DNA of 64,000 bases, from positions 176,424,740 through 176,488,739 of the forward strand of contig CM043944.1 in assembly GCA_014529385.2 (NCBI GenBank). Reading direction: 5' to 3'. Of this stretch, positions 23,676 through 35,900 are shown piece after piece (position 1 is the first letter of the stretch; each line of letters starts with the position of its first letter). The stretch comes from Adiantum capillus-veneris. Taxonomy: Eukaryota; Streptophyta; Polypodiopsida; Polypodiales; Pteridaceae. Both the position numbers and the translations under genes were made by a program. The notes beneath the pieces were generated by a model. That model ran no database searches and was not told the origin of the DNA. It was given only the letters and a program-made list of their open reading frames with translations.

Positions 23676-25222
23676 ATATACCATCATCTTGGGGGAGGGC
23701 TAATGATAACCGTTTTTTTGGATATCAAATTTCCATAGTGAGCTATCTCACCCTACCAGAATCACCCATACACTGTGGCTATCCCTACCATTTCATTGTA
23801 CATAGGTGTGTGTGAGTTAGGGGACTTTTCCCATATCTTCTTAAAAAACCCTTAATTAGCTAGTCACTGGGCTAGTTGAGCCAAAAAAATAAAAAGATTA
23901 AAAAAAAAACTATATTAGGTCTTCTCTGTGTGTAAATATTTCATTGTGTATAGGGCCTAAATATAAAGATTTTTCATAATTATTTTGGTATTTATTTATG
24001 CTATGTATATTGACTCACCATTACCATAATTTTTCTTATCATTTTGCATACTCTTTATTTCATATAGAAATATTTTCATGCAATCTTCTCTTATTTTTGG
24101 TGTAGCTCCACTCCAAAAAATAAATAAAAAAAGTTTTATTTATGTGTATATTTTTTCACTATTGTGATTTTTTTCTTCTTACATCTATTCTCTTTTACTC
24201 TCATAAATAAGAACACCAAAAATACTCATCTTTTTATGGTAGCCTCATAATGAGAGAGATTTAATGGTAGCATGCATTATGGAGGGCTCACTCTTGGAGG
24301 CATTCAAAAGAATCATCCAAAGAAGGACCCCACAAGGACTTTGTGCAGTGGAAAAAGATAGTCGGTTTTGCTGAATTTTTAGAGGCCACTTGCTCTCCAA
24401 ATTTGAAAAGGTGACAAAGAGAAGAACTGTAGCTCGTGAGCTGAAATTTTTTCTCAAATTTTTTCATATTTTTGTGAGCTACAAGCTGTGAAATATGATT
24501 TTACTGGTGGACCCCAGTTTGCCCATGCCATGCAGCCACACTCCCTCTTCCACTTTATCATTTTCCTCTTTCACACACACTTTTCCACTCATCATCTCCA
24601 CCTCTCTCACCACTCCTCTCTGCACCCTACTCACCTTCTCTTCAACCTTAAAAAATAAGAGAAACCATGGTGAACTCATGCGTCCTTCACACACTTCCAT
24701 CCCAAAATTGACCACCTAGTCTCATTTTTCCTCCTCCAAATTACCCATACCTATAAAAAAACCACAAAATTCAGCCTCTTCTCTTGAAAGATAGCATTAT
24801 GGTGATTGATTGCTCATCTTCAATTACCTTGGCTCCCAAATAAGATCAAGATGGAGAAAAAAACGTACCGTCAAAGTTGGTGGACCGTCAAGAAGCGTCA
24901 AAATTGGCCCTACTCAAGACACTTTGAGCATCAACATTGTAAGAAATCCATCTTTTCTTACCTCTTAAGAGTTTTTCTTCCTTATTTGTATCCTAAATGG
25001 ATACTCCCATTGTAAATATCCAATTCCATTTGTAGATTAATAAAAATACTAACTCTACTAATCTACTAACACTAACCCACTATGAAAAGTCCAATCACCT
25101 CCATTTCTCTCCTCTCTCTTTCCCCACCAACTTCTTGATAATTCCAAGCAAAAGAAATTAGATAAAGTGCTGAAAATCTAACCCAACCATGGTTAGAGAG
25201 GTAACCCTAGCCTTCAAAATTG

Positions 25223-25232
25223 CTATAAAAGG
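25223..25232 (+). promoter_or_regulatory. TATA box of the Gypsy-B LTR, copy 2
   Basis: CTATAAAAGG is conserved with copy 1 (2048-2057), at the same distance from the LTR start allowing for small indels. Confidence 0.5.
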
Positions 25233-25874
25233 AGGGTGTAGCTAGCACAAAGAGGGAAGCCATAAGCAAGAGCACTATGCTATAGCTTGAGAAGCCAAGC
25301 TCAACCTCTTGAGAAGGAGCTCTTGAGTGGAATCTCATTGGATTATGCATATGTATTAGGGGTGATTAGCAAGGGAGCTCTATGCCATTGTAAGAGAGAG
25401 TGATCATTTAATTGGGAGTAGGAATCCTATCATTTTTCCTACTAGTGTAAGCCCAACATTTGTTGAATGAAGGAGGGTGGATTTGGACTAAGCATGGATA
25501 CCATGTCTCTCTTCCAACGTGAACTCATGGAAAACAATGATGTGTAAGTGTCTTGGTGTTTTATTTAAGTTCTTGATAGCTTTTCTCCGGGTGTTGTTAT
25601 CAATTTAGCCATAAAACCCACATGCTGTAAGAGGGCGACAGGGTGGAGAGGACTCCCCTGGCCTTAAGACAGTGATTGGGGTGGCTTTTCTTGTGATGTG
25701 TTGCGGTTACTCAAGCTATGTTGAAAAAATACTAATCTCACTTTGATTGATCATGACAGAATTGTAAGAAGGTATTAGTGCAACAAGCACCCCCTTCCCC
25801 CCTTCTCTCTCTTTCTTACGTATATATTCACGTTTGCTTGGTCACTGTCGATACATTTCAAAGTAGCACGAGCA

Positions 25875-25877
25875 CTA

Positions 25878-25937
<60 letters not shown>
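25875..25937. repeat. (TC)n microsatellite at the LINE insertion point
   Basis: About 30 TC units. A second TC run at 29637-29660 lies on the other side of the LINE, so the LINE seems to have entered a TC tract of the LTR. Confidence 0.9.
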
Positions 25938-25940
<3 letters not shown>

Positions 25941-26023
25941 ACATCAAGACAAAGTGAACCGTTACAATTCCAAGTTGCCATCTTTAGTGTGGTCCCATAG
26001 GTCTCGCACTGTCATGTGGGACG

Positions 26024-26440
26024 TCACTCCAATATCACCACCTTTCCATCTTTGTAAAAAGAAATCTTCCCCTTTTCCCTTGCTACTCTAATTTCCGGCA
26101 TTACTTCTTGCATATGAGCAATCTGCGAGAGGGTGAGGTCATCTTCAAGAAAGATGCTAGTCTTCTTTATAGTCGGTCTCTTCTTCAGGAAATCCTTCTT
26201 CGCTTCCATGGAGGGGAAGCAGAGAATGAGTGCCCTTTCCTTCGAGGTTTCTCCGTTGCTTCCGCTTTTCTTTGTACCCACTCTCTAGGGCCTCGTATGC
26301 ATCTGCTCGTATGCGTCTGCTCATTGACCCCCACCAGAGACATGAGTTCTTTCACCTCTTCCTCCACATTATCTTGGTCTCTGAGGCCACATATCCTTAC
26401 GTGTAAGGCCCGCACACGTCTCCAGAGTTGGAGGTTTTAA
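26024..26440 (-). pseudogene. LINE ORF1-like RNA-binding protein fragment, inverted
   Basis: Two overlapping minus-strand frames give VRICGLRDQDNVEEEVKELM, then, after a shift, ALILCFPSMEAKKDFLKK and KKTSIFLEDDLTLSQIAHMQ ending in GKISFYKDGKVVILE. The order RNP-like strand, acidic helix, then FPS...KK...EDLT matches the RRM plus C-terminal domain of L1-type ORF1 proteins, which coat LINE RNA. It ends at a TAG at 26024 and points away from ORF2, which starts only 22 bp from its inner edge. Confidence 0.6.
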
Positions 26441-26461
26441 GACCGACATGGTGCCAACACA

Positions 26462-29306
26462 ATGGATTATGTTAAGGCCCAGCCAGGTATCATTCCATTC
26501 TTTCAAGATTTCATGGTGGGCACTAGGCCAGTTGGAGTAGCAGTTGATCATGCTATCTTGTCCTTCACCCTAAAGTTTCAGTTCAGCATAGCTCCATTAG
26601 GAGAGGTCCCTACACACATCCGGTATACCTTCATGAGGGAGACGAACTCTGTGTATATGGATGAGATATACAGGAAGCTATGCACCCAAGAGCCAGGACA
26701 GCCACTAGATGAACTCACTCAAATATTGACAGAGACGCTCCATGATGCAGCATCAGAAGCATACCCCCATAACTAGCCTACACGGAGATGATTTGGAAAA
26801 ATGCCCCAGAAAAGTTGGTATGATGAGGAGTGTAGAGAGATGAGGATCAAGCTACAGAGGGAAGTGCTCATGGGTATTACCACACATAGACAATCATAGA
26901 TTATCTTTCACCGCCTAGTGCGACGAAAGAAAAGGGCTTATTTATCGTAGCTAGAGCAAGATTTGTATCAGTTATTTATAATTCGGGACTCAGGAGAATC
27001 ATGGAGGCTATTCCACGAACACTCACCACCACTAGCGGTCACCTCCACTGAGACATGGGGGGAATATGCCACATCTCTCTACACAGCATCATGACAACCA
27101 CCTCTACCGGACCCACTAGAGACATGCTCAGAGACATGTTCTTTCTTTACTGCCGAGAGGGTAAGGAAAGCTATTGACAGGATGAAGAAAAGGAGAGCAC
27201 GTGATCATGATGGTCTGGTAGCAGAGCACTTCATCCATGCCAAGGATATGCTCGCAGAGCTCTTGGCTATGATGTTTAATCGAGCCATGTATGAAGGCTT
27301 CCCTGAGACTTGGAGTATGTGTCCACGATTGTGCCTATTTTCAAGTCAGGAGATCCCATGATTCCTGAGAATTATCGCACCATCATGGTTGGTCACACAT
27401 TAGCTAGGCTGTATGCATCCATTCTTGCACAAGAGCTGAGTAGATGGGCAGAGCGAGAGGGCATAAGAGCACCAGGGCAAGCAGGTTTCAGGAGAGGTTT
27501 CTCCCCTCTTGACCGATTCTGACACTCAGAGATATTACTGAGGAGGGTAGACACCATGGCAAGAGGATCTATTGTACCTTTGTGGATTTCGGTAAAGCTT
27601 TCGACATAGTTCCAAGAGCGAGACTCATATAAAGACTACAGGACATGGGTGTGCCTACTACAGAGCTGATTTGGTGGACTCTAGCTCTATACAAGACAGT
27701 GATGGGGCAGGTACACACCACTGAGGGAATGTCAGACATGGTCCTCTCCAATATTGGAGTAAAGCAGGGATGCCCCCTATCCCCGACTCTTTTTGGGATG
27801 TATGTGGATGAGGTTTTGGACTATGTAGAGCGTTAGGGGGATAGGGGGGCTCAGCCAGCAGGGACATGGATTCCGTTGTTACTATATGTCGATGATATTG
27901 TGCTGATTTTTGACTCACCAGAGGGGATGCATCGTCACTTGGATGCTCTCTATACATTTGCTCATGACAGTGGATTGTCTATCAATCTGGGGAAAACCAA
28001 GGTTATGGTATTCAGCACCACACCACAATGGGTCAGGAGGTTGGCACCCACATTTATGTATGGCCAAGAGACTGTGGAGTACACAGATGCATATACTTAT
28101 CTTGGGGTAGTCTTCGGTGGACCGGTGTTTTCACTAAGGAGAGCATCAGAGACTAGACTAATGAGAGCATATGCAGCTTTGGCAGGACTGGAGAGGATGT
28201 GTTCGTAGGTTCAGTTTCAAGAACCGCGAACAAAGCTTTGGCTTTTTGCCACTCTAGTGACTCCAGCTGTGCTCTATGGAGTTCAGGTATGGGGACCCTC
28301 AGTAGACCACCATGGGAGATCTGACAACACATATGGATGGAGATGTATGGAGAGGCCTCTGGTCTCTATGATCGCTCAGATGATCTGGGCTAAGGCCTCA
28401 GTACCACATGAGATTATCCGAGCCAAGCTAGCCGCCCCCCCTCGTGGTGGAGGCGTTGACGAGATCAGTTTCTTTTATGCACAGTCTATGGGATCTCCCC
28501 AAGGACAGATATAATCGGCTTGCCTTGGAGTCATCTCGACAACTAGCTCTACAAGGCGATACAAAATGTTGGTATGGCCAGATGACAACATGGTTTCAGT
28601 CGCATGGTCTCAAGATGGATAGATTACCTCCACTTCAATACTCCCTGGATGCACCCTCGTCTCTCACACGGACAGAGATCACTAACTCATACGTCAGGAT
28701 CTAATTCATCTAAATGCCAGGAGCATATGGATACAGCCGACATAGGAGTTGGGCAAGAAGATGGCCTTCTATAGAGAGCATCTTCTCCAACTCACGGAGG
28801 ACGGCTTTGTGACTAGGCCTGCATACATGGACACACACTTATCTCATGGGAAAAGATGCACTATTGGACAGATACGCACATCCTCACATCAGCTCCAAAT
28901 TGAGACCGACCAATTTTGAGGGGTGCCGGCAGGAGCTAGGATATGTCACCTATGCAACTTAGAGCCAGAGATAGAGCTGCACTACACATATCACTGCCTG
29001 ACATACTATGAGATATGCAGCCGCTTCCACTGCCTGCTCAAAGAAGGGATCGGACCTTTTTCTAGAGTCATGAGATACAAGGATCATAGGTGTCTCGGAT
29101 TGTTCCTGCTAGAGCTGCGCAAACATAGAGAGAGCTTGCTGAGAACATCAGAGGAAAGACAGTCCCAGAGACGAATCACATATTTCTTTACACCAGCCAG
29201 AGGAGAGCCAACAGAGCATTCATTATACAAAATCTCAGAGCCTACTCATACTAGAGGTACACTGCTTGATCGAGCCACGAAACTTGGCAGATCCAGACAT
29301 CCATGA
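26462..29306 (+). pseudogene. LINE ORF2: endonuclease end, reverse transcriptase, C-terminal zinc motif
   Basis: The piece opens in the last part of the endonuclease (GVAVDHAILSFTLKF, the region of the catalytic Asp-His). It continues into a non-LTR reverse transcriptase: VPIFKSGDPMIPENYRTI, GQAGFRRGFS, GVKQGCPLSPTLF and the catalytic YVDD in LLYVDDIVL at 27876-27902. The C-terminus (28923-29306) has the CCHC motif CHLCNLEPEIELHYTYHC. The frame changes at least at 26777, 27300, 27522, 27640, 27836 and 28208, so the gene is dead. The upstream endonuclease portion is missing. Confidence 0.88.
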
Positions 29307-29836
29307 CCTCGGGGGGTCTCCCACTACCGATGAAGACTACAACAGAAGATACAGATCACTCTAGATCGACATGCAAGACACCCAACCAGAGTATTGACCA
29401 TGGAGGTGGTCGATGAGATCCGACAGCGACCGATGAGAAATTTCATGTGAGCCCACAACAACCCCCTCCCCCCCCCCATTTCCTTTCTCCTTAGTGTCTT
29501 AGTGTTAGTTCTTTGTAACTTTGTGATTTCCATACTCAGACATGGTATCAGATTCACCAATAGTAACTTTTTGGTCTCATAGGTCATTTTGGTCTTTAGA
29601 AAACGTTCATATAACATTTCATTTCATTTCTCCCTCCCTCTCTCTCTCTCTCTCTCTCTACGCATCGTAGTTCGCTTCCAAAACTAGGTGGTGCCCCAAG
29701 TTTGTGTAGGGTTAGGTTGTGGGTTTGTGTGTGTGTTTGTTGTTTTTTCCAACCCCAACCCAATTGAGCAACACGGGAGCCTAGAAGGGTGCTTAGAGGC
29801 CACTCTTCTTGTTGCCCGCCCCGGACCGCCTCAGCA

Positions 29837-30106
29837 GCTAGAGGATCCCTTTTTACCCTACAACATCTTTCCAAGATGGATGACTAATCCATTTGGTGCT
29901 TGGGAGACATAGCTGCCGCAAGTATGTCTGCTTTTTAGTCTATTTCATTCTCCCAAGTACAGTGACATATTATACTTGGTGTTTTAGAGTTGTCATCACA
30001 AACATGATTCTAAGCATGCATACTATTTAAGTTTGTGCACAATAGAAAGAGAACTAGTCTTATAAGACAAAAACATTGGTCATTTAAAAGAAATTTGTAC
30101 ATTTTC
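29837..30106. other. Unassigned spacer
   Basis: 270 bases between the end of the Gypsy-B LTR and the Gypsy-D remnant. I see no gene or repeat. Confidence 0.5.
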
Positions 30107-30887
30107 TTACTCTAGTGTGGCATCGTAAGAATTGACAAAGGTTAATACTATCCTTAAGCTGTGTTCCTTGCATCCATCTAGCATCTTCAAAAGGATAATT
30201 TTTGAATTTAATAAGATACTGTCGGATAATCTTACCATGTCATAGTACCTTGTTTTCAAGCCGAAGGATAGCTTTGGGTTGTAGCACCTCTTCTTGGTCT
30301 TCAACTTCGGGAGGGTCTTCAATAATTGGTTCATTTGGTGGCTCTTCTTTGTAGGGCTTAATTAGGCTCACATGAAAGCATTGTGTATGAGCCAATGGTT
30401 GGGTACTTTGAGTTGGTAAGCCATCTCATTGATGGCTTCAAGATTTGTAAAGGACCATTGTATCTTTTTGCTGGCTTAGCATAATACTTTTGATGGCCTG
30501 TTGGATTTTTGTCCGTTTTTTGCTTCAATCGAGCCATAGGAAACTTAAGTAAGACCCAATCATTTCTTTGAACGTTAAGGCCCTTTTGTGCTTGTCAGTA
30601 GCAACTTTTTTCCTTTGTTGAGAGATGGATATAGCCTCCTTAATTTTTTGAAAAGATTCTTGTAGGTCACGGCTATACTCATCGGCAATGAAGATCTTCC
30701 CATGTACTTTAAGTAGCAAGGGACTTTTAGGTCTTCCCTCAATTATTTCAAAAGGTGCTTTTTTTGCATAAGTATGTACAATATTATTGTAGGCATACTC
30801 TACAAGAGGTAAGTACTTTTCCCATTGTGAGCATTGATCTACTTCTGTAATATAAGTCTTTAGTAGATTGAGTATTGTAAGATTGGC
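30107..30887 (-). pseudogene. Gypsy-D (chromovirus) integrase end and chromodomain
   Basis: Read on the minus strand, 30890-30525 gives the integrase C-terminal half (WEKYLPLVEYAYNNIVH, KAPFEIIEGRPKSPLL). Further down, a shifted frame at about 30340-30110 carries a chromodomain-like segment (LQPKAILRLENKVL, then IRQYLIKFKNYPFEDARW). Chromodomains tether such integrases to modified histones. The ORF is cut off exactly where the terminal inverted repeat of the putative DNA transposon begins at 30888. Stops and shifts show it is a relic. Confidence 0.75.
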
Positions 30888-30922
30888 CATTAGGAGAAAT
30901 ATGAACCTTGCATGGGCCTTGT
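30888..30922 (+). repeat. Left terminal inverted repeat (candidate)
   Basis: CATTAGGAGAAATATGAACC and the following 15 bases match the complement of the right end. The first 20 positions have one mismatch and the next 15 have about seven. It coincides with the point where the Gypsy-D integrase frame breaks off. Confidence 0.55.
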
Positions 30923-31491
30923 AAGGAATCCTAATTTTTAGGGATTAAGGCTAATGTTGTGTGGGGTTTAGGGGGCAAGGGCATTGAAGAAGGTAGTTTT
31001 GAGTAGGCTTTTCTAGCCTTTTTTTTAGACAAATGTAGGATGTGGACCTAAAGGGTTGCTTTCTCTCTCTAGCTTTTTTTAAAGTGAAGGAAGCATAGGG
31101 ATGTTGTCCACATCAGCAATTCCGTGGGTCAAAAAGAGTCAAAATTTGATTTTTTTTTAAAATTTTCATTTTTATTTGTTTTTTACTTAAAACTCCCTCC
31201 CAACATATATACATATCCAAAAATCATATTTTGACCCATTTTTTAACCCACAAGCTTAGAAAGTCCATTTTTTCAAAAATCTTTTCCCCCAAAAAGTAAT
31301 AAACATTTTGTTCTCTCATCCTCCTCCCTCCTCTCTCCCTCTCCCTCTCCTCTCCCTCTCTGCCCCTACCTTCCTCCTCCTCCCCAATCTCTCCCTCCCC
31401 TCCCTCCCTCCTTCTCTCCTCCCATCCTGCTCGGCCTCTCTACCCTTCCCCCTCTATCTTTTCATCATTGCTTCCTCACGCAACAACTTCC
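30923..31491 (+). promoter_or_regulatory. Upstream region of the transposase gene
   Basis: 570 bases without a gene. It is A/T-rich to about 31300 and then strongly pyrimidine-rich (CTC/TCC runs at 31310-31460), like a plant promoter followed by a 5' leader. No single TATA element can be chosen with confidence. Confidence 0.4.
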
Positions 31492-31785
31492 ATGGTGCTC
31501 ACGGACATCACAAATGGTTTGCTTCCACCACCACGTACTCTGCACACCAAAAGCATACATATTCGCTTACCCACGGCATTTGCACCGAAGACCACTAGTG
31601 AAGGTGATCAAAGGTCATCACAGGAACGTCGCACCGCTTGTGAGACCAATGTTGACATTTGGGTGGATGGCCATTTGTACCCTTACGATCCTATAAGCCG
31701 CTTCCATCCACCGTTTAATAGCCTTTCCACATTTCTTCAATTTCTTCGGAGGGGAGAAGCAGGCTTGTTAGGCTATTGCAAGCGG
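31492..31785 (+). pseudogene. Transposase gene, first exon up to the Gypsy-C insertion
   Basis: The ATG at 31492 opens a frame running without a stop into the Gypsy-C LTR at 31786. The residues include VDIWVDGHLYPYDP, FNSLSTFLQFLRRGEAGLLG and YCKR. The same codon phase continues on the other side of Gypsy-C from 40508, after the 4-bp duplicate GCGG, which shows both parts were one exon. I recognise no domain in this N-terminal piece; the Cys/Arg-rich end could be part of a DNA-binding region. Confidence 0.6.
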
Positions 31786-32927
31786 TGTGAGCGGGATGAA
31801 AACACACACAGCGCCTCTATAACGACCCGACACACACTCTTGGGAAGATACACACACACACTATGGGGCACCACTCGGCTTACACAACACACCTGGCCGA
31901 GACAGGGAACACACCTCTGGAGTGAGAGGAGAGAGACTATCCACTTGCCCACTCCACACAGACACACACACACACACACACACCCAAAAAACTCAGCTCA
32001 AAAGAGGAGAATTTCTAATGTTTAGATACAAATGAGCTTGGGCCAACACCAATGGGGCAAACAGCTCACACAATATGGGTAAAATAAGCCAGATACAATC
32101 ACAAACTGGAGCAGAAACTTCGCTCATAAGAGAAACTTACACAGAAAAACAGCAGGAAAAGAGTGAGGAATTTGGCAAAATGGACAGCGCCATCGCGTCC
32201 GGAACGGCCCAAAACCCCAGTCTACAATGTCAAAGTGCTCAAATCCGACCTCGGATGAGCAGTTTACGGCCAAAACAGGCTCCAAAATGAGCAAAAACAC
32301 AGCTGCGGCTGTTCCTCCTCTCTTCTCCACGTTTTTTCTAGTCTTCTCTCAGTTTTTTCAGTTCCCACACTTAGCTTTTTTAGTTGGGCACCCTTGGCCT
32401 TTTAGATGACCTCAAACGGACCCCGAACAGGCCAAAAACTGACCTCGCAGTGCATAGTTGTCACCTTTTTGCATCATCCGCACACCTGGCACTCAGCTTT
32501 TTTCCAATAATGCATCTCGCCACCACGTGAAGTGGCCCCCAAAAGTGGTCCTCATGATGACCTTTCTGCATAATTATCACAAGGAAACACCCACGTTGTG
32601 TCCGTACTCATCCACGTGCAAATATTGACCCCGTTCGCCCTCCTGACGCCACTAGATGCCATCTGACGCACCTGCTGACCTCACGTCGTCGGCCCGCGGA
32701 TAGCTTCCTCGAGAAGTTTTACGCGCTACCAACTCCTCCTTATTGTAGAAAAACACAATGGTAACAGTAACGATGAAAATCGATGCACTATGTACATGGT
32801 GTCCTACCTGTACACATGTGGGCCCCACGTAACCACCTGGCTCTGGAAAATGGGCAATACTTTATTTGATGCACCATGCATGGGTATGTACATATGCGCA
32901 ATCCCTTGCTCCAAAAAACTCCTGACA
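31786..32927 (-). repeat. Gypsy-C 3' LTR
   Basis: A 1142-bp copy nearly identical to 39360-40503. On the minus strand it begins TGTCAGGAG next to a purine-rich stretch (AGGGGATGGG, complement of about 32935-32944). Confidence 0.95.
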
Positions 32928-32955
32928 TAATTTGCCCATCCCCTAGCCTGCTAGA

Positions 32956-35900
32956 TCATTCATGATCAGCAGCAGCAAAGAGAGATATGAGACTCGCCGC
33001 ATCACAAGTCTCCTCATCCTTCACCAACATTTCTTGCTCCACCGACAACTCATCTTGTTCCACCATCATCAATCTAGCATGATACAATTTAAGACGCAAT
33101 CCATTTACCCTTGACTTATGTAGAACACCATCCAGGTTAGCCAGCTGATATGTGCCATTTGGAAAACACTCTACTACCTTGAAAGGGCCTTCCCACTTAA
33201 TTTGAAACTTCTTTTGGAAGGTGTTGTCCAGCTTACTGTTGTAGCGCAAAACCAAGTCATGTTGCTTGATACCCTTACTTTTGACCTTTTCATTTATCTT
33301 TGTCAAAGCCTTATCCTGCATCTGCCCATAATGCTCCAATGCGCTCATCCTATCCAACTGGACCTCTTGTAACTGCAAGAGCCTCTCTTTGAATGCATCA
33401 CTAGGCCGCCCAAGAAACTTCTCTAACATCTTGACCGCAGGCAACTCTACCTCCACAGGCAATAGTGCTTCCTTTCCATACACCAAATGAAATGGAGTAA
33501 ACCCTGTACCTGTCTTCGCCGAAGTACGGTAAGCCCATAATGCACTAGGCAATTCCAAATCCCAATTCTTTCCTTGGTGCTCTGTCACTTTCGAAAGAAT
33601 CTGTACCAACTCACCATTGAATCTTTCATTCAAGCCATTACACTGCGGGTAATAAGGAGTGGTATGCTGGTGCCTAATCTTCATCTTTGCACATAAAAAA
33701 TCTAGCAGTTTAGCTCTAAAGCCAGGCCCCTTATCTGAAAGTAACTCCAGTGGCACCCCAAACTTGCAACATATTTCATCATACACAAATTTTGCCACAT
33801 CCTTTGCAGTGATCTGTTTTACTGCTATAGCCTCTGCCCATCTAGAGAGATAGTCCACTGCCGTCAAAATATAGCTTTTGCCCCTGCTTGTGATAGGTAA
33901 CGGGCCTATTGCATCAATTCCCCACTTTTCAAACACATCAAACGCCATAATGGTTTTTCGTAGCTCTGGCTTCAACACTCTCTTCCCAAATGCTTGACAC
34001 CTATTGCAAGACCTACACCAATGGTGAACATCCTTGTGCAAACTAGGCCATACATACCCCTCTTGCAAAATCTTATGCAAGGTGATCTTTAGAGCAAAAT
34101 GGCCACCACATGCGCCTTCGTGATTCTCTTCCAACACTCTGTAAAGCTCCTCCCGCCAAGGTACACGTCTCAACACGAGATCAGCCCCTTTCATGTATAA
34201 GACATCACCAATCAATTTGTACCTGTATGCTCTACGCACAAAGCCATACTTCTTAGACTTCTGAATCTCCTTTGGAATGATTCCTGTTAGCAAAAACTCC
34301 TCTTCTTGAGCCAAACTTTCCCGGCCATGATAAAGAGGTAAAGTGGTCCTCAACACAAATAGCTCCCCAATCATGCCTTGAGCTGCTTCATGTGCCTCTC
34401 CATTTAGAGCACGTTCAATGTGTCTGATACTCCATGCTTCAAACTTTTTTAACAGGCCTTTAATTCTGAAGCACATTTCCTTCAATGAGGTGTTCTTGCT
34501 CTTCCACACACCCAACACTTGCTTCACCACTAACAAGGCATCACCTTTTATGCTCAACCTTCGAACCCCATGCTTCAAACAAATGTGTAATCCGGCTTCC
34601 AATGTAGCATATTCAGCCTCATTGTTACTATGCGCATCCAATTTGAACCCTCTCTTGCATACTAGCTTCCCCTCTGGATCATAAAGTGCTATACCCCCTG
34701 AAGCTGCATCATGGCTCTTTCTGTATGAACCATCAAAGAACAACACATGTGCATTGCTGATCTGTGGCACTTCTTCAACTACCTTTCTCACCACCTCTTC
34801 TTTAACAATAAGGGGATTCTCCTTGTAGGTCAACAAATCAGCTAGGGTAGCCCTTGTACTATCTTCCACTAGAAAAGAGAACTCAAACTCTTGTAGCTCA
34901 ATTACCCATTTCTTCACCACATTTGACATGTTAATACCATTAATTAACTGTGGCAAAAAGGCATAACTCGTCAAGAAAACAAAAGGCCGTGGTAGCAAGT
35001 AATGACGAAATCGTCGACAAGCAAATATTACACTAGCCATCACTAGCTCTACTTCCGATAACTTTCTCTCCGCTACCAACTTCACTCGGCTTGCACAATA
35101 CACTGGCCTCATATAATGGCTGCCCTTCCCCTTTTGCAATAGCATGGCTCCAATGGCATCATCCCCCACTGATGGATTTACATAAAAAACTTTCTCCCAA
35201 TCAGGAGCCTGCATGGCTGACAACCCCCCTAACACCTCTTTCACCTCTTGAAACACTTCTTCACACTTGTCATCCCATTGCAATGGATCATGCTTTGCCA
35301 CTTGTTGTAATGGATAAAGAAGCTGCGAAGACAATGGAATAAACCGTGCCATGTACTTCACTTTGTGTATAAAGGTTGCCAATTGCTTCGTACTCATAGG
35401 TGATGGAAGAAGAATAATAGACTTAACCTTATCTGGATCAGCCTCAATGCCATTTTCTGACACCATATGGCCCAATAACTTCACCCTTGGCTGTGCTAGA
35501 TGACATTTCTTTGGATTTAGTTGTCCTCCACATTCATCATATCGAGCCAATACCATCTGCAACTTCTCATGATGCTCAGCCCTACTGCTATAGACACAGA
35601 AGTCGTCCATAAAAGCCTTAACACAACTACCAATGAATGGTTCCAGCACCCAATTTGCTCTTTCTTGATAGAAAGATGGTCCATTTGACAACCCAAACGG
35701 CAACACTGTGTAGCAATAGCAGCCCCATGGCGTAATAAAAGTTGTCTTTGTGCGGTCTTTAAGAGCAATCTTCAATTGAAAATAGCCTGAAAAACCATCA
35801 CACACACTGTACCTCTCATAACCTGCCACTGAATCCAAGATCTGATCGATGAATGGAAGAGGATATGGGTTCTTCTTTGTGGCTGCGTTTAAGGGCTTAA

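Larger units (their letters stand above)
25938..29590 (+). mobile_element. L1-like LINE, 5' truncated and rearranged
   Basis: The block contains an ORF1-like fragment on the minus strand followed by ORF2 on the plus strand, and it is absent from the matching LTR copy at 1-3009. The 3' end lacks a visible poly(A) tail; the last coding motif is at about 29306 and non-coding 3' sequence runs to about 29590. The opposed orientation of the two gene fragments fits the 5' inversion that twin priming produces during LINE integration. Borders are approximate because TC tracts flank both sides. Confidence 0.7.
23704..29836 (+). repeat. LTR of Gypsy-B copy 2, interrupted by a LINE
   Basis: Starts TGATAACC after the purine tract and follows copy 1 colinearly to the TC run at about 25875. 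The match resumes at about 29650 (TTCGCTTCCAAAACTAGG) and ends TCAGCA at 29836, the counterpart of 3009. The LINE-derived block between is absent from copy 1. The two LTR copies differ at many positions, so they come from different, old insertions. Confidence 0.7.

Noticed and set aside
32075-32409. Small proteins repeated at 39651-39985
   Set aside because: They are the same short frames in the two LTRs of Gypsy-C.
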